A DNA stretch of 64,000 nt from Verrucomicrobiaceae bacterium. GTDB taxonomy: Bacteria; Verrucomicrobiota; Verrucomicrobiia; Verrucomicrobiales; Verrucomicrobiaceae. Under the pieces are notes generated by a model. That model was not told the origin of the DNA and did no database searches. It saw nothing but the letters and a program-made list of their open reading frames with translations. Each line of letters opens with the position of its first letter. Position 1 is the stretch's first letter. The stretch lies in NCBI GenBank assembly GCA_016713035.1, contig JADJPW010000007.1, forward strand, positions 1 through 64,000, in the 5' to 3' direction. Positions 17,305 through 25,980 of this stretch are shown here, piece by piece. The translations under genes were made by a program, and so were the position numbers.

Positions 17305-18263
17305 GGAACAGCAGTGCTAACGCGACGGGAGACTGTACGAGCTCCGGTTTGGGGTTTGCGGCTCCAAAAGCGGTCCATGAGCCAGGAAATGCTCTGAAGC
17401 CCAGCTAAGGCAACGAGGAAAGTCACGATGCCAGTGAGGAAGTGAAAGGTGGAGACCTCTTGCTCTGCACTGCCTATTGCGAACTCCTGCCCCATGAAGG
17501 TGGAGGTGCCGAGCAAAATGAGAATGCGCACCATGTTCGCGATGATGGCGAGTGGGAAGGTGGTGAAAAAGAGCACCCAACGCTGCAGTAGCCCGTTTTG
17601 GCGGAAATAACTGAATAAGGCACCGACAAACATCAGCGCAAAAAGGCTGCGCATGCCGGAGCAGGGACCTTCGATGTTCAGACTGAAGACGTCGCCCAAT
17701 TCGCGTCCCGCAGCAGCGTTTGGAGGCGATAGAAGCGAGGTCCCTTCCTGCACCACGCCGACACCGAGCAGGCTGAGCACGCCACTTGTGAGATCGAGCA
17801 TGAGATAACGGAGCTTGATGGCAAGGCTGCTCTCCAAAAAGATGAGGGGGAAGGCAAAACCTAACATGAGCCAAGGGAAAACACCTTCCCAAGCACGCCG
17901 CAAGCCCATTAGCGCCACCGCCATGCCCGCTGCTACTAGCATGATGCCTGCGTAGCCGAAGTAGAAGATATTCGCCAGATAACCGAGGAAGTAGAATAGC
18001 AGTCCCAGGATGACGATGGCAAAACCGACATTGGATGGCCGAGCAGGCACCGCCGCGATCTGCTCACGCCGCCGCCAGAGGATGAACAAGGCCACCGGCA
18101 GTGCCAGCGCTCCGTGCTGCCACGTGGGATTCTGCCAGTACATCGCAATATTCGCGAGGATGGTCTTTTTCTCGGCACCGTAGCCAGCCGCATACGGCAG
18201 CATGCGAGTGAGCAATGCGGCAGAGATGGCTAGGAGCGAGCAGGGGATGAACTTTGACTTCAT
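17301..18263 (-). CDS. Exosortase (transmembrane cysteine transpeptidase)
   Basis: The 320-residue polytopic membrane protein carries the three catalytic residues of the exosortase/archaeosortase family: Cys in IEGPCSGMRSLFALM (about 200), Arg in IANMVRILILLG, and His in VSTFHFLTGIV near residue 275. Exosortases recognise PEP-CTERM-type C-terminal signals, cleave them and help deliver proteins to the surface. A PEP-CTERM protein is encoded about 33 kb away at 50818-51663. The gene is divergent from the GT9 gene, so the short gap 18264-18329 should hold promoters for both directions. Confidence 0.9.
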   Translation of the reverse strand: MKSKFIPCSLLAISAALLTRMLPYAAGYGAEKKTILANIAMYWQNPTWQHGALALPVALFILWRRREQIAAVPARPSNVGFAIVILGLLFYFLGYLANIFYFGYAGIMLVAAGMAVALMGLRRAWEGVFPWLMLGFAFPLIFLESSLAIKLRYLMLDLTSGVLSLLGVGVVQEGTSLLSPPNAAAGRELGDVFSLNIEGPCSGMRSLFALMFVGALFSYFRQNGLLQRWVLFFTTFPLAIIANMVRILILLGTSTFMGQEFAIGSAEQEVSTFHFLTGIVTFLVALAGLQSISWLMDRFWSRKPQTGARTVSRRVSTAVP

Positions 18264-18329
18264 TTAGCGCGCGCGTTCAGACGAGACTTGGCGTTGCATA
18301 AAAGCAACATTTGGAAGAGAAGGTTCGAG

Positions 18330-19337
18330 ATGACTCTGCTCATATTCAAAGTGAATCAACTGGGGGACAACGTGGTATTTCTGCCGTTAGTGCAGGCCCT
18401 GAGAGCATGCCTGCCACATTGGCGGATCGTCGTGGTAACGAGCAGCGCAGCATCCACTCTCTATGAGATTTGTTGTCCAAATGCGGAGATTGTAGAGAAG
18501 GTTACGAAGGATTTTAATACTGCATGGCGCAGCCCCCTCGAACTGAAACGATTGACGCTAACCATGCGTGATCTGAAGCCCGATGCGTGCCTCTTGGGAG
18601 ATGACCAGGGAAATGTGGCGCACCTCATCGCTCGGTTATCTGGAGCGAAGATATGCGTGGGACCACTCACGAAAAAAGTACGTGTAAATGTTTTGCTCCA
18701 CGAGCGAGTGCCTCCACCACCCGGAATGCACGTGGCCTGGCATAATTGGGAGATTGCTCAAGTTTTGCTGCGCCGTCTTGGGCTGCCTGAGTTGCCAGCA
18801 GCGCCTCCGCCGCCAGATCTGAGTTTTTTTGGTCGCGAAGATCATGGTGCCATCGTAATCCACGCTGGTGCTAGCCGCGCTTACAAGCGCTGGCCGCTCG
18901 AAAATTACGTGGAACTGGCAAATCGATTGGCAAGGCAAAACAAAGTGATTTGGATGGATCAAAATCATTCGCAGGAGGAGGCGCTTCATCCGGGGGTTCA
19001 ACGACTGAGCGCAGGCAGCCTTGGGAGCTTTGTGCGACTTCTGGCAGGCGCATCTTATTTTATCGGCAACAACTCTGGCCCCATGAATCTGGCGTCTGCA
19101 TTAGGTGTGCCCAGTACGATTTTTAATGGGCCATCCACTCCGAATTGGGATCCACCTTGGCATGCTGAACGGTTTGAACTGCTGCGAGACTCCGCACTTA
19201 GCTGTCAACCTTGTGATTTGCTTACGCATCCGGTGAATGCATGTCAAAATAAGGTTCAGCCGATGATATGCATGCTGCGATGGACGGTGGAGGAGGTCTT
19301 CAATCGCGTGCGGCGCAGGGTTCCAGAGCTTGGTTAG
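18330..19337 (+). CDS. Glycosyltransferase family 9 (ADP-heptose:LPS heptosyltransferase-like)
   Basis: The 335-residue protein begins MTLLIFKVNQLGDNVVFLPL, the GT9 start with the usual LGD motif. Family motifs VIHAGASRAYKRWPLENYVEL and YFIGNNSGPMNLASALGVPS follow. GT9 enzymes transfer heptose from ADP-heptose; in this locus a heptose donor made by the neighbouring pathway is the likely substrate. I start at ATG 18330, preceded by purine-rich GGAAGAGAAGG; a TTG 42 bp upstream is in frame but weaker. It is the only plus-strand gene within the polysaccharide block. Confidence 0.85.
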   Translation: MTLLIFKVNQLGDNVVFLPLVQALRACLPHWRIVVVTSSAASTLYEICCPNAEIVEKVTKDFNTAWRSPLELKRLTLTMRDLKPDACLLGDDQGNVAHLIARLSGAKICVGPLTKKVRVNVLLHERVPPPPGMHVAWHNWEIAQVLLRRLGLPELPAAPPPPDLSFFGREDHGAIVIHAGASRAYKRWPLENYVELANRLARQNKVIWMDQNHSQEEALHPGVQRLSAGSLGSFVRLLAGASYFIGNNSGPMNLASALGVPSTIFNGPSTPNWDPPWHAERFELLRDSALSCQPCDLLTHPVNACQNKVQPMICMLRWTVEEVFNRVRRRVPELG

Positions 19338-20182
19338 TTTGCTTCGCGGTGAATTAGGTAAAGATTTCCATCCCGAGGCTCAACTTCTTTATATCCCGCG
19401 TCATCCAGCCATTTCACCAAAGCGGAGAGGCTGTCACCGAACTCCCTAAGATGGTCATCATAGCCTTCGATGACAAGAGTGGGGTGAAATTGCTTTATAA
19501 GCCTCGCCATTCCCCGAAGAACACGAAGCTCAGCTCCTTCGACATCGATTTTCACAACAGATAAGGGCAGTTCTCCAAGATGAGAGGGAAGCCAATCGTC
19601 AAGAATGACTGATGAAACGATGATCGCATCCTGAATCGTTTCCATTGCAAGGCGTGAGTGCCCCGTGTTTTCCTGATCCAAGCGAAATTTCAATTCCCCT
19701 GTGATATCAGAAGCCGCGACGCTATGTAGATGGATTCTTTCGGTGAGTTGGTTGTGTGCAATAGACTCGGATAAAAGAGCTGCAATTTGAGGATTCGGTT
19801 CGATGGCTATGACCTGTGCATGAGGTCGCCTATGAGCAATCTCGAGTGAAAAGTATCCCACATTGGCACCAACATCGAGGAAGCAGCCATGTTCAGGCAT
19901 ATGCTTCAAAAGAAACTGTGAAGTGGTTTTCTCCATTTCACCAAAAAGTTTCAGAGAACGAGAGGTGTAATCGATACCATTATTCGCTCTCATAGTCCAA
20001 CCACCACGCGTATCCACCCAAGAACATGATTTGGCTAAATAGTCGCCAAATGCGCGTCCGAAGGTTTTACGCATAAGCCAATCCCTGCCCCGCAGGAATG
20101 GCCACCGTTTCGCCACGGCATGAAGAAGGCGAAAAGTGAAAGGCGAGGTTTGCCAGTCGTTATTTCTAGTTTGCTGATTCAT
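19334..20182 (-). CDS. FkbM family methyltransferase
   Basis: The 282-residue protein shows GCFLDVGANVGYFSLEIAH (SAM motif I), VIAIEPNPQIAALLSESI and the FkbM signature LSVVKIDVEGAELRVLRGM. It is expected to O-methylate a sugar of the surface glycan. It ends tail-to-tail with the GT9 gene (4-bp overlap of the ends) and starts 17 bp inside the upstream GT4 gene, so it is co-transcribed with that gene. Local base composition is somewhat AT-richer than the rest of the cluster. Confidence 0.86.
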   Translation of the reverse strand: MNQQTRNNDWQTSPFTFRLLHAVAKRWPFLRGRDWLMRKTFGRAFGDYLAKSCSWVDTRGGWTMRANNGIDYTSRSLKLFGEMEKTTSQFLLKHMPEHGCFLDVGANVGYFSLEIAHRRPHAQVIAIEPNPQIAALLSESIAHNQLTERIHLHSVAASDITGELKFRLDQENTGHSRLAMETIQDAIIVSSVILDDWLPSHLGELPLSVVKIDVEGAELRVLRGMARLIKQFHPTLVIEGYDDHLREFGDSLSALVKWLDDAGYKEVEPRDGNLYLIHREAN

Positions 20183-21275
20183 ATTTATGCTGACTTTGAC
20201 CTGATAACCATTGACCCAAAATCCAATGAGCAGTGCTGGCAGATGTCTGTCTCACGCAAAATTTCTCCGCGATCGATCTAGAGGCAGCCCCCATAGGCCC
20301 CCAGCGGGCTGGAGTTTTCATCAAGGATCCAAGTGTGCGGGCAAAGCTTTCGACATCATATGGATTAAAGATGTGACCATTTTTCCCTTCTTGCACCAAG
20401 TTGTAGGATGCACCGGCGAACTGACTGATGAGCAGCGGTAAACCCGTAGCTGCTGCTTCTTGGGCTACGACACCATAGGTATCCCCGCGAGTTGGAAAAA
20501 CGAATAAATCGGCATTTTGAAACTCTTGGACGAGTTCTAGTCCCTTCTTAATCCCGGTAATCACAGTGTTTGAGGTGAGGCCATGTTCCTGAACTACACT
20601 GCTAACCCAGTCAGAAGAAGCATAACCAACTAAGCGCAGCTCAAAGTCCACCGGCACCTCAGACTGTATGCGTTGGATAGCTTTACATAGAAGATCATGA
20701 CCTTTGTTATACAGATAACCGGCCACATAAAGCAAGCGACAAGGCCCCTCCCTTCTTGGTAAAGCAGGGCGAAAGGAAAACTCGTGGGTGTCGATCGAAT
20801 GCGGGGCGAAGTGAACAGGGCGATGACGTGCGCCGTGTGGTGTGAGCGCAGCAGGCGCCATAGCGACCTGCGCGTCGGTGAAGTGGGCAAAAAGTCGGTG
20901 CTGAAGCCGCGTGTGAAATGGAATCTGTTTTTGCAAAGGCGGGTGCACGCCTAAATCGCTAAAGACTATGACCGGAACGCCATGCTTTTTGGCCCAAAAC
21001 ATCGGCATGAGCATCTGCTGCGGATACTCCATGGTGCATAACACGGTGGGTCTCCAGGCGGCCAATTCTGCGAGGGAGCGAGGAAATTCACGATACTCCA
21101 CCCTACCGTTCGTGGCTTTGAGAGCGGGCCAGTCCACCTCCCATAGCTCGCTACCCAGCGGGCATGCGATCACGCGAACTTCTGGTGGTAATGCAGCAGC
21201 AAAATGCTCGGTGAAGTTATACCGGTAACGCGCGAGTCCTTTGGAGAGGAGCACGATGGTAGGTTGTTCTGGCAT
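20166..21275 (-). CDS. Glycosyltransferase (GT4/GT1-like, GT-B fold)
   Basis: The 369-residue protein has an acceptor domain starting TIVLLSKGLARYRYNFTEHF and a C-terminal donor domain with LLYVAGYLYNKGHDLLCKAI, ADLFVFPTRGDTYGVVAQEAAATGLPLL and GKNGHIFNPYD, the standard GT4 donor-site run. It should add one sugar in glycan assembly. It lies between a SIS-domain isomerase upstream and an FkbM methyltransferase downstream. Its specificity is unknown. Confidence 0.86.
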   Translation of the reverse strand: MPEQPTIVLLSKGLARYRYNFTEHFAAALPPEVRVIACPLGSELWEVDWPALKATNGRVEYREFPRSLAELAAWRPTVLCTMEYPQQMLMPMFWAKKHGVPVIVFSDLGVHPPLQKQIPFHTRLQHRLFAHFTDAQVAMAPAALTPHGARHRPVHFAPHSIDTHEFSFRPALPRREGPCRLLYVAGYLYNKGHDLLCKAIQRIQSEVPVDFELRLVGYASSDWVSSVVQEHGLTSNTVITGIKKGLELVQEFQNADLFVFPTRGDTYGVVAQEAAATGLPLLISQFAGASYNLVQEGKNGHIFNPYDVESFARTLGSLMKTPARWGPMGAASRSIAEKFCVRQTSASTAHWILGQWLSGQSQHKYESAN

Positions 21276-21286
21276 GAGGGGGAGCC

Positions 21287-21865
21287 TTAGTCAGCCTTTT
21301 CCATAAAGGCGTAGCAGAGCATGTGCAGGATGGTCATCTGCACGTCCTCCACGCGGCCATAGTGCGTGTCCTCGACACGGATCACGTGCGTAGCGACTTC
21401 GCTGGCTGCACCACCTTTACCTCCGACGAGAGCGATGGTGGTTAGTCCACGCTCGGCAGCCATGCGCAGCGCTTTGACGACGTTGGGTGAATTTCCGCTC
21501 ACGGAGATGGCGAGGGCGATGTCGCCCTGGGCGGCGAAGTTGTCGAGTTGACGGGAAAATGTGTCCTCATAGGCGTAGTCGTTGCCGATGGCGGTCATCC
21601 AACTGACGTTGTCGTTGAGTGAGAGGACGCGGAAGCGCTTGCCGAGTGCGTCAGAGGCACCTTTTCCTAAGTCGGTGACAAAATGGGACGCATTCGCAGC
21701 ACTGCCGCCATTGCCAAAGACGAAGATTTGACGCTTCTCATCTAAAGCAGTGCGCAACAGGGCGATGAGCCGGGTGACGGCCGCTGGATTGAGCGCGTTA
21801 AGCGCCTGCACATGTTTTTGGACATATTCCTGTACCCATAACTCGGGTGGGGTGTGAGCGTTCAT
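21287..21865 (-). CDS. gmhA: SIS-domain phosphoheptose isomerase, GmhA-like (copy 1)
   Basis: The 192-residue protein carries the GmhA/SIS motifs IFVFGNGGSAANASHFVTDLGKGA and ISVSGNSPNVVKALR. GmhA converts sedoheptulose 7-phosphate to D-glycero-D-manno-heptose 7-phosphate, the first heptose step. The ATG at 21863-21865 gives normal GmhA length and avoids overlap with the upstream FkbM gene. The sequence differs considerably from the second GmhA-like protein at 32197, so the two may feed different heptose branches or one may have another ketose phosphate as substrate. Confidence 0.8.
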   Translation of the reverse strand: MNAHTPPELWVQEYVQKHVQALNALNPAAVTRLIALLRTALDEKRQIFVFGNGGSAANASHFVTDLGKGASDALGKRFRVLSLNDNVSWMTAIGNDYAYEDTFSRQLDNFAAQGDIALAISVSGNSPNVVKALRMAAERGLTTIALVGGKGGAASEVATHVIRVEDTHYGRVEDVQMTILHMLCYAFMEKAD

Positions 21866-21882
21866 AATAGGGTGGGGACAAA

Positions 21883-22677
21883 CTAACTGGAAAGCATGCA
21901 TGCGCGCGCAAAAAACGGTGTGCGGTGATTGCCTTTTCCGCCGTCGGCAATGTGCTGAAAGCCGAAGGCCTTGAAACGGTTCGTGACGATCTCGTTTTGT
22001 TGCTCCGTGCCGTGTAGCTCGATCACGAATGCCTGAAAACGATCAAGCTCCGCGTCAGGGAGTGCGGCGAGGGTCTCATACTCGCTGCCTTCGATATCCA
22101 TTTTACACAGATCGACGGTGGTTCCGGCAGGTAATTGAGCGAGGAGCTTGGAAAGGGTGATCGCTGTGACTTCTTCCGTCTTACCGCTATGGCCGGAGAC
22201 ACCGGAGACGCCCGAGCCGACGCTGGTGGTGCTTTGTACAAAGGTCAGAGTGCCTTCACTGCCGCTGACGGCGGCGTGCAAGATCTGAGCACGCTTCGCG
22301 AGCGCGGCCCCCAGATTGAATTGCAAGCGGGGCAGCACACTAGAGTCACCCTCGACGACAAGAATCCGTTCCAACTGCGGGAAGGTGGCGTCGGCCAGGA
22401 TGGAAAAGCTGCCGATATTGGCCCCCAGGTCCAGGATCGTGCGGACGGCCTCAGGTTTCATTAGGCGTAGGAACTGCCGATACTCATCGGTTGCAAGAAC
22501 GGCATGAATGCCACCTGCTGTTTCCGCACGTTGTCCATCCACCAGGAGTCTCCGGCCACGCCAGTTGTAGGTCAGCAAACTACGTGGAAAGAGGATGTGG
22601 TTGAGTAGGAGCTGCCAGGGATTGTCGAACTGAAACAACTTGCGGAGACTTTGGAGCTTGTAGGCGATGTCGATCAT
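21883..22677 (-). CDS. FkbM family methyltransferase
   Basis: The 264-residue protein contains TILDLGANIGSFSILADATF, ILVVEGDSSVLPRLQFNL and VDLCKMDIEGSEYETLAAL, the ordered motifs of FkbM methyltransferases. It is three bases from the end of the HddC-GmhB fusion gene upstream and precedes gmhA, which places it in the heptose pathway operon. Methylation of a heptose or neighbouring sugar is a reasonable but unproven role. Confidence 0.85.
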   Translation of the reverse strand: MIDIAYKLQSLRKLFQFDNPWQLLLNHILFPRSLLTYNWRGRRLLVDGQRAETAGGIHAVLATDEYRQFLRLMKPEAVRTILDLGANIGSFSILADATFPQLERILVVEGDSSVLPRLQFNLGAALAKRAQILHAAVSGSEGTLTFVQSTTSVGSGVSGVSGHSGKTEEVTAITLSKLLAQLPAGTTVDLCKMDIEGSEYETLAALPDAELDRFQAFVIELHGTEQQNEIVTNRFKAFGFQHIADGGKGNHRTPFFARACMLSS

Positions 22678-22680
22678 GTT

Positions 22681-24018
22681 TTAAGACGAAGTGTTCGGGT
22701 TCATCCCATGTTCTTGAAGATATAATGCGGCAGCGCGGAGGTCGGGCAGGCAAACAGCAGGCGGGGAGGGATGGGCAGCCCATTTTGGTCCCACGCCGAT
22801 GAAGCGCATGCCTGCGGCCTGTGCCGCGAGGCGATCGGCGTCACTGTCACCTATCATGATGGTGGCAGCGAGGTCGAGACCCTGCTCCTCCACCGCACGC
22901 CGGAGCATGCCGGGCTTAGGTTTGCGGCAGTCGCTGTCACGGCGCAGCTCGGGGATGCCTTCGCCATGGTGTGTCTCGGGGTGAAAGGGGCTGTGGTAGA
23001 TTTTTTCGATGTGGGCACCCGCAGTGGCCAGTTCGGCACATAGTCGCTCATGAATGGCGTGGAGGCCTTCTTCGGTGAGCAGCCCACGGGCGATCGCGGG
23101 CTGGTTCGTGGCGATAAAACAACGCAACCCTGCTGCGCAGAGGCTGGAAATGCCCTCAGCAGCTCCGGGGAGCAGTTCCAAGTCCTCCACCCGCGTGAGC
23201 AGACCGCGCTCGACATTGATGGTGCCATCGCGGTCGAGGATGACAGCACGCACGGGCGCTGGGTGCACGCGCGCAGTACGGCTGCGCTCTCGCCAAGTCA
23301 GGTAGGTCTCCACTTTGGCTAGGCGATCTGGCGTGCCCATGTCTTTGACGAAGCCAGCGGGGTCGATGAAGTGGCCGCGCAACTCAGCACCAGCGGTGAG
23401 CGCGGTCGGAAATACGTCATGCACAAAGTCGGAGGCCCGCCCGGCGGGAATGGCGTCGATGAGGGAGGACTCTAGGGCGTACACGGCTGCATTGGCGACG
23501 TTGCGGTAGAGGCGGCCAGACTCGCGTCGGGTGACAAAGCCGCTGATGCGACTGTGGGCATCCATTTCGACGAGGTCGGAGTCCCAGGGGTGATCGGAGG
23601 CGCGAACCAGCAGCGTGCCTGTGGCACTGGAGGCGCAGTGGGCGAGGCCTAGAGCCGTGAGATCGAAGTCGAGAAACACGTCGCCATAGATGACGAAAAA
23701 TCGCTCATGCAAGTGCGCGGCAAACTCGCGCAAAGCCCCTGCGGTGCCCAATGGGGTACTTTCTTGATGCACGTGGATGGTGATCCCACTGGCACTGCCC
23801 GTGGCATAATGATCGGCGATCACCTCCGACTGATGCCCTGCGGCGAGGATGGCGTGGCGCACGCCATGCGCAGCGAGGAACTCGAGCGTGTGATCGAGCA
23901 GTGGCCTGCCCGCGAGCGGGAGCATGGGCTTGGGGCAGCTCTGAGTGAGTGGCCCGAGGCGTGTGCCTTTTCCTCCGCAGAGGATGACGGCCTGGGTGAT
24001 GGCTGTGCGTGTTGGCAT
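22681..24018 (-). CDS. Fused heptose 1-phosphate guanylyltransferase (HddC-like) and heptose bisphosphate phosphatase (GmhB-like)
   Basis: The 445-residue protein joins two enzymes. Residues 8-240 are a sugar nucleotidyltransferase (ILCGGKGTRLGPLTQSCPKPMLPL, FFVIYGDVFLDFDL). Residues from about 255 are a HAD-IIIA phosphatase (VILDRDGTINVERG, FIATNQPAIARG, DCRKPKPGML, MIGDSDADRLAA). Together they would dephosphorylate heptose 1,7-bisphosphate and activate heptose 1-phosphate. The zinc-binding loop usual in GmhB (C.H...C.C) is degenerate here: YHSPFHPE and DSDCRKP keep only one Cys. The ATG at 24016-24018 shares one base with the HddA stop. The in-frame extension to 24126 overlaps hddA and is rejected. 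Confidence 0.85.
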   Translation of the reverse strand: MPTRTAITQAVILCGGKGTRLGPLTQSCPKPMLPLAGRPLLDHTLEFLAAHGVRHAILAAGHQSEVIADHYATGSASGITIHVHQESTPLGTAGALREFAAHLHERFFVIYGDVFLDFDLTALGLAHCASSATGTLLVRASDHPWDSDLVEMDAHSRISGFVTRRESGRLYRNVANAAVYALESSLIDAIPAGRASDFVHDVFPTALTAGAELRGHFIDPAGFVKDMGTPDRLAKVETYLTWRERSRTARVHPAPVRAVILDRDGTINVERGLLTRVEDLELLPGAAEGISSLCAAGLRCFIATNQPAIARGLLTEEGLHAIHERLCAELATAGAHIEKIYHSPFHPETHHGEGIPELRRDSDCRKPKPGMLRRAVEEQGLDLAATIMIGDSDADRLAAQAAGMRFIGVGPKWAAHPSPPAVCLPDLRAAALYLQEHGMNPNTSS

Positions 24019-25001
24019 CAGTCGTTGTAGAAAATGACGCGGGTGCCCTGGTTTTCTAGGTGGATGGGCACCTCTCGTAAGGCGGAAAGGGCCTGCCGGA
24101 GCGCGGGTTGCTTTTCCGGCTCGCAATAAAAGAGCAAGAAGCCACCGCCACCGGCACCGAGGAGCTTTCCGCCCGTGGCCCCGCTGTCGATGGCGGCCTG
24201 ATAGAGTGTGTCGATCTCTGGGTTGCTGATTTTTTGCGCGAGCTGGCGCTTCATGAGCCAGCCTTCATGCATGACTTCACCGATGGCGTGGTATTCACCG
24301 CATTGGAGGCGCTCCGCCAGGGTGTAGGCCTGATCACGCATGCGGCGCAGGAGATTGAATTTATCCTCCTGGGACTGGGTGTTGCGACTCTGCTCGGCGA
24401 GGATGTCAGAGGCACTGCGAGTGATACCGGTGTAGTACATGAGCATCCGCTGCTCGACGTGCTGGCGTGCGTCGCGACCGAGGGGGATTTTATTCACCTC
24501 GACGCCACCGCCCGCGCGGAAGCGCAGGAGATTGAGTCCGCCATAGGCAGCCGCGTATTGATCCTGACGGCCGATGGGTTCCTGCAGCTTGCCAATCTCC
24601 ACTTCGCAAGCCAGTGCGGCGCAGGTTTCGGCAGAGGCGGTGCGACCTTGGAAGGCATGTAGGGCATTGATCAAGCCCACGGCAAAGGAGCTGGAACTGC
24701 CGAGTCCGCTGCCCTGAGAGGGGATGTCCGCGAAGCTGGTGAGTTCGATGGGGCCTTCGCAGCCGCAGATGCGCATGCACTCGCGGATGAGTGGGTGCTG
24801 CACCTCATCTAGCCGGGTGACGACTTCAGTGCGGGAGTATTTGAGAAAGATTTTAGGCTCAAAAAGGCGGTGCGCGGCGAGATAGACGTAAAGGTCTATT
24901 GCGGTGCTGACCACAGCACCTTCTTCGCGCTCATAGAATGCGGGTAGGTCGGTGCCACCACCGGCGAAGCTGGCACGCAAGGGTGTTTGTGTGATGATCA
25001 T
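24018..25001 (-). CDS. hddA: D-glycero-alpha-D-manno-heptose 7-phosphate kinase, HddA-like (GHMP family)
   Basis: The 327-residue GHMP kinase has motif 1 TPLRASFAGGGTDLPAFYE, motif 2 SQGSGLGSSSSFAVGLINAL and motif 3 GGKLLGAGGGGFLLFY. The FAGGGTDLP start is typical of HddA and fucose kinase-type enzymes. HddA makes heptose 1,7-bisphosphate in the GDP-heptose route. The directly following gene is the GmhB-HddC fusion, which supports the assignment. I chose ATG 24999-25001; the open frame to 25121 overlaps the upstream SDR gene. Confidence 0.86.
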   Translation of the reverse strand: MIITQTPLRASFAGGGTDLPAFYEREEGAVVSTAIDLYVYLAAHRLFEPKIFLKYSRTEVVTRLDEVQHPLIRECMRICGCEGPIELTSFADIPSQGSGLGSSSSFAVGLINALHAFQGRTASAETCAALACEVEIGKLQEPIGRQDQYAAAYGGLNLLRFRAGGGVEVNKIPLGRDARQHVEQRMLMYYTGITRSASDILAEQSRNTQSQEDKFNLLRRMRDQAYTLAERLQCGEYHAIGEVMHEGWLMKRQLAQKISNPEIDTLYQAAIDSGATGGKLLGAGGGGFLLFYCEPEKQPALRQALSALREVPIHLENQGTRVIFYND

Positions 25002-25008
25002 CGCGTTT

Positions 25009-25980
25009 TCAGGCGGTTTGGATTTCAGCGGCAATCTCGCGCACGGCGCGACGCACGGCGTCTTGAGAGGAAAAAGTGGCCTGCCAGCCGAGGCGGGTGA
25101 GGAGCTGCGTGTCGAAGGCATACTTCGTCACGTCGCCGACCCAACCCTGCGGTGTGCTGCCAAACTGGATGCCCGCAGAGGGATCGACCGCGTCACGGAC
25201 GGCTTCGGCGATGAAGCGCACGGTGGCGGTGTCAGCGGGGGAGATGTTGACGCAGTTGATGCGCTGTGTGCCGTGGCGCTGGATGTGGAGCATGGCGTCC
25301 ACCAGCTCGGTGACGTGCAGGTAGGGCTTCTCTTGGGTGCCGTCGCCTAGCACTTGCAGCGGGTTTTGCCCTGAGCGCATTTTTTTCACCAGATCATGGA
25401 TGACGCCATGCGTGGAGCGTGGGCCGATGACGTTGGGAAAGCGGTAAAGAGTGGCGCGGTCCAAGAAGGCATGCGTAGCGGCGCAGATCGCGCCTTCGGA
25501 GGCGAGCTTCATCGCGCCATAATTGGAGGCGGGCTGGCAAGGGCCTGCGGACTCTCCGATGAAGCCCTCTAGCGGGCCGTAAATGGCGCTGCTGGAGGCA
25601 AAAGCGATCTCACGCACGTTTTCACGCCGCATCCAGTCCAGGACGTGAAAGGTGGTCATAAAAGTGTCCTGCAAATCGACACGCGCGTCGCGTACACCGG
25701 CCTGGATGTCGGAATTGGCCGCCATGTGCCAAACGAGGCTGATGGGCTGCTCGCGGTGGAGTCGGCTCACTTCATCGTTCCAGGCATGGATGTCATTCAA
25801 ATCGGCCTGGATGAGCCTGAAGCTGTTTTTTTGGCCTGCGGTGGCCAAATTGGCTGCACGGCCCAGTTTGAGGCTGTCCACGCCGGTGACGCGGATGCCG
25901 AGGTCTTGCAGGTGGTCGATGAGATGACTGCCAATGAAGCCTGCGGCTCCTGTGACGAGATGATGAGTGAATGCGGTCAT
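25009..25980 (-). CDS. NAD-dependent epimerase/dehydratase (extended SDR)
   Basis: The 323-residue protein begins with the Rossmann motif LVTGAAGFIGSHLIDHL, then has FASSSAIYGP and the catalytic Y..MK pair in NYGAMKLASE. It belongs to the nucleotide-sugar epimerase/dehydratase SDR family. Sitting directly before hddA in a heptose operon, it could modify the heptose nucleotide or make a separate sugar. The sequence is closer in look to GalE/WbpP-type epimerases than to HldD, but I cannot fix the substrate. It overlaps the upstream GT4 gene by 4 bp. Confidence 0.8.
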   Translation of the reverse strand: MTAFTHHLVTGAAGFIGSHLIDHLQDLGIRVTGVDSLKLGRAANLATAGQKNSFRLIQADLNDIHAWNDEVSRLHREQPISLVWHMAANSDIQAGVRDARVDLQDTFMTTFHVLDWMRRENVREIAFASSSAIYGPLEGFIGESAGPCQPASNYGAMKLASEGAICAATHAFLDRATLYRFPNVIGPRSTHGVIHDLVKKMRSGQNPLQVLGDGTQEKPYLHVTELVDAMLHIQRHGTQRINCVNISPADTATVRFIAEAVRDAVDPSAGIQFGSTPQGWVGDVTKYAFDTQLLTRLGWQATFSSQDAVRRAVREIAAEIQTA

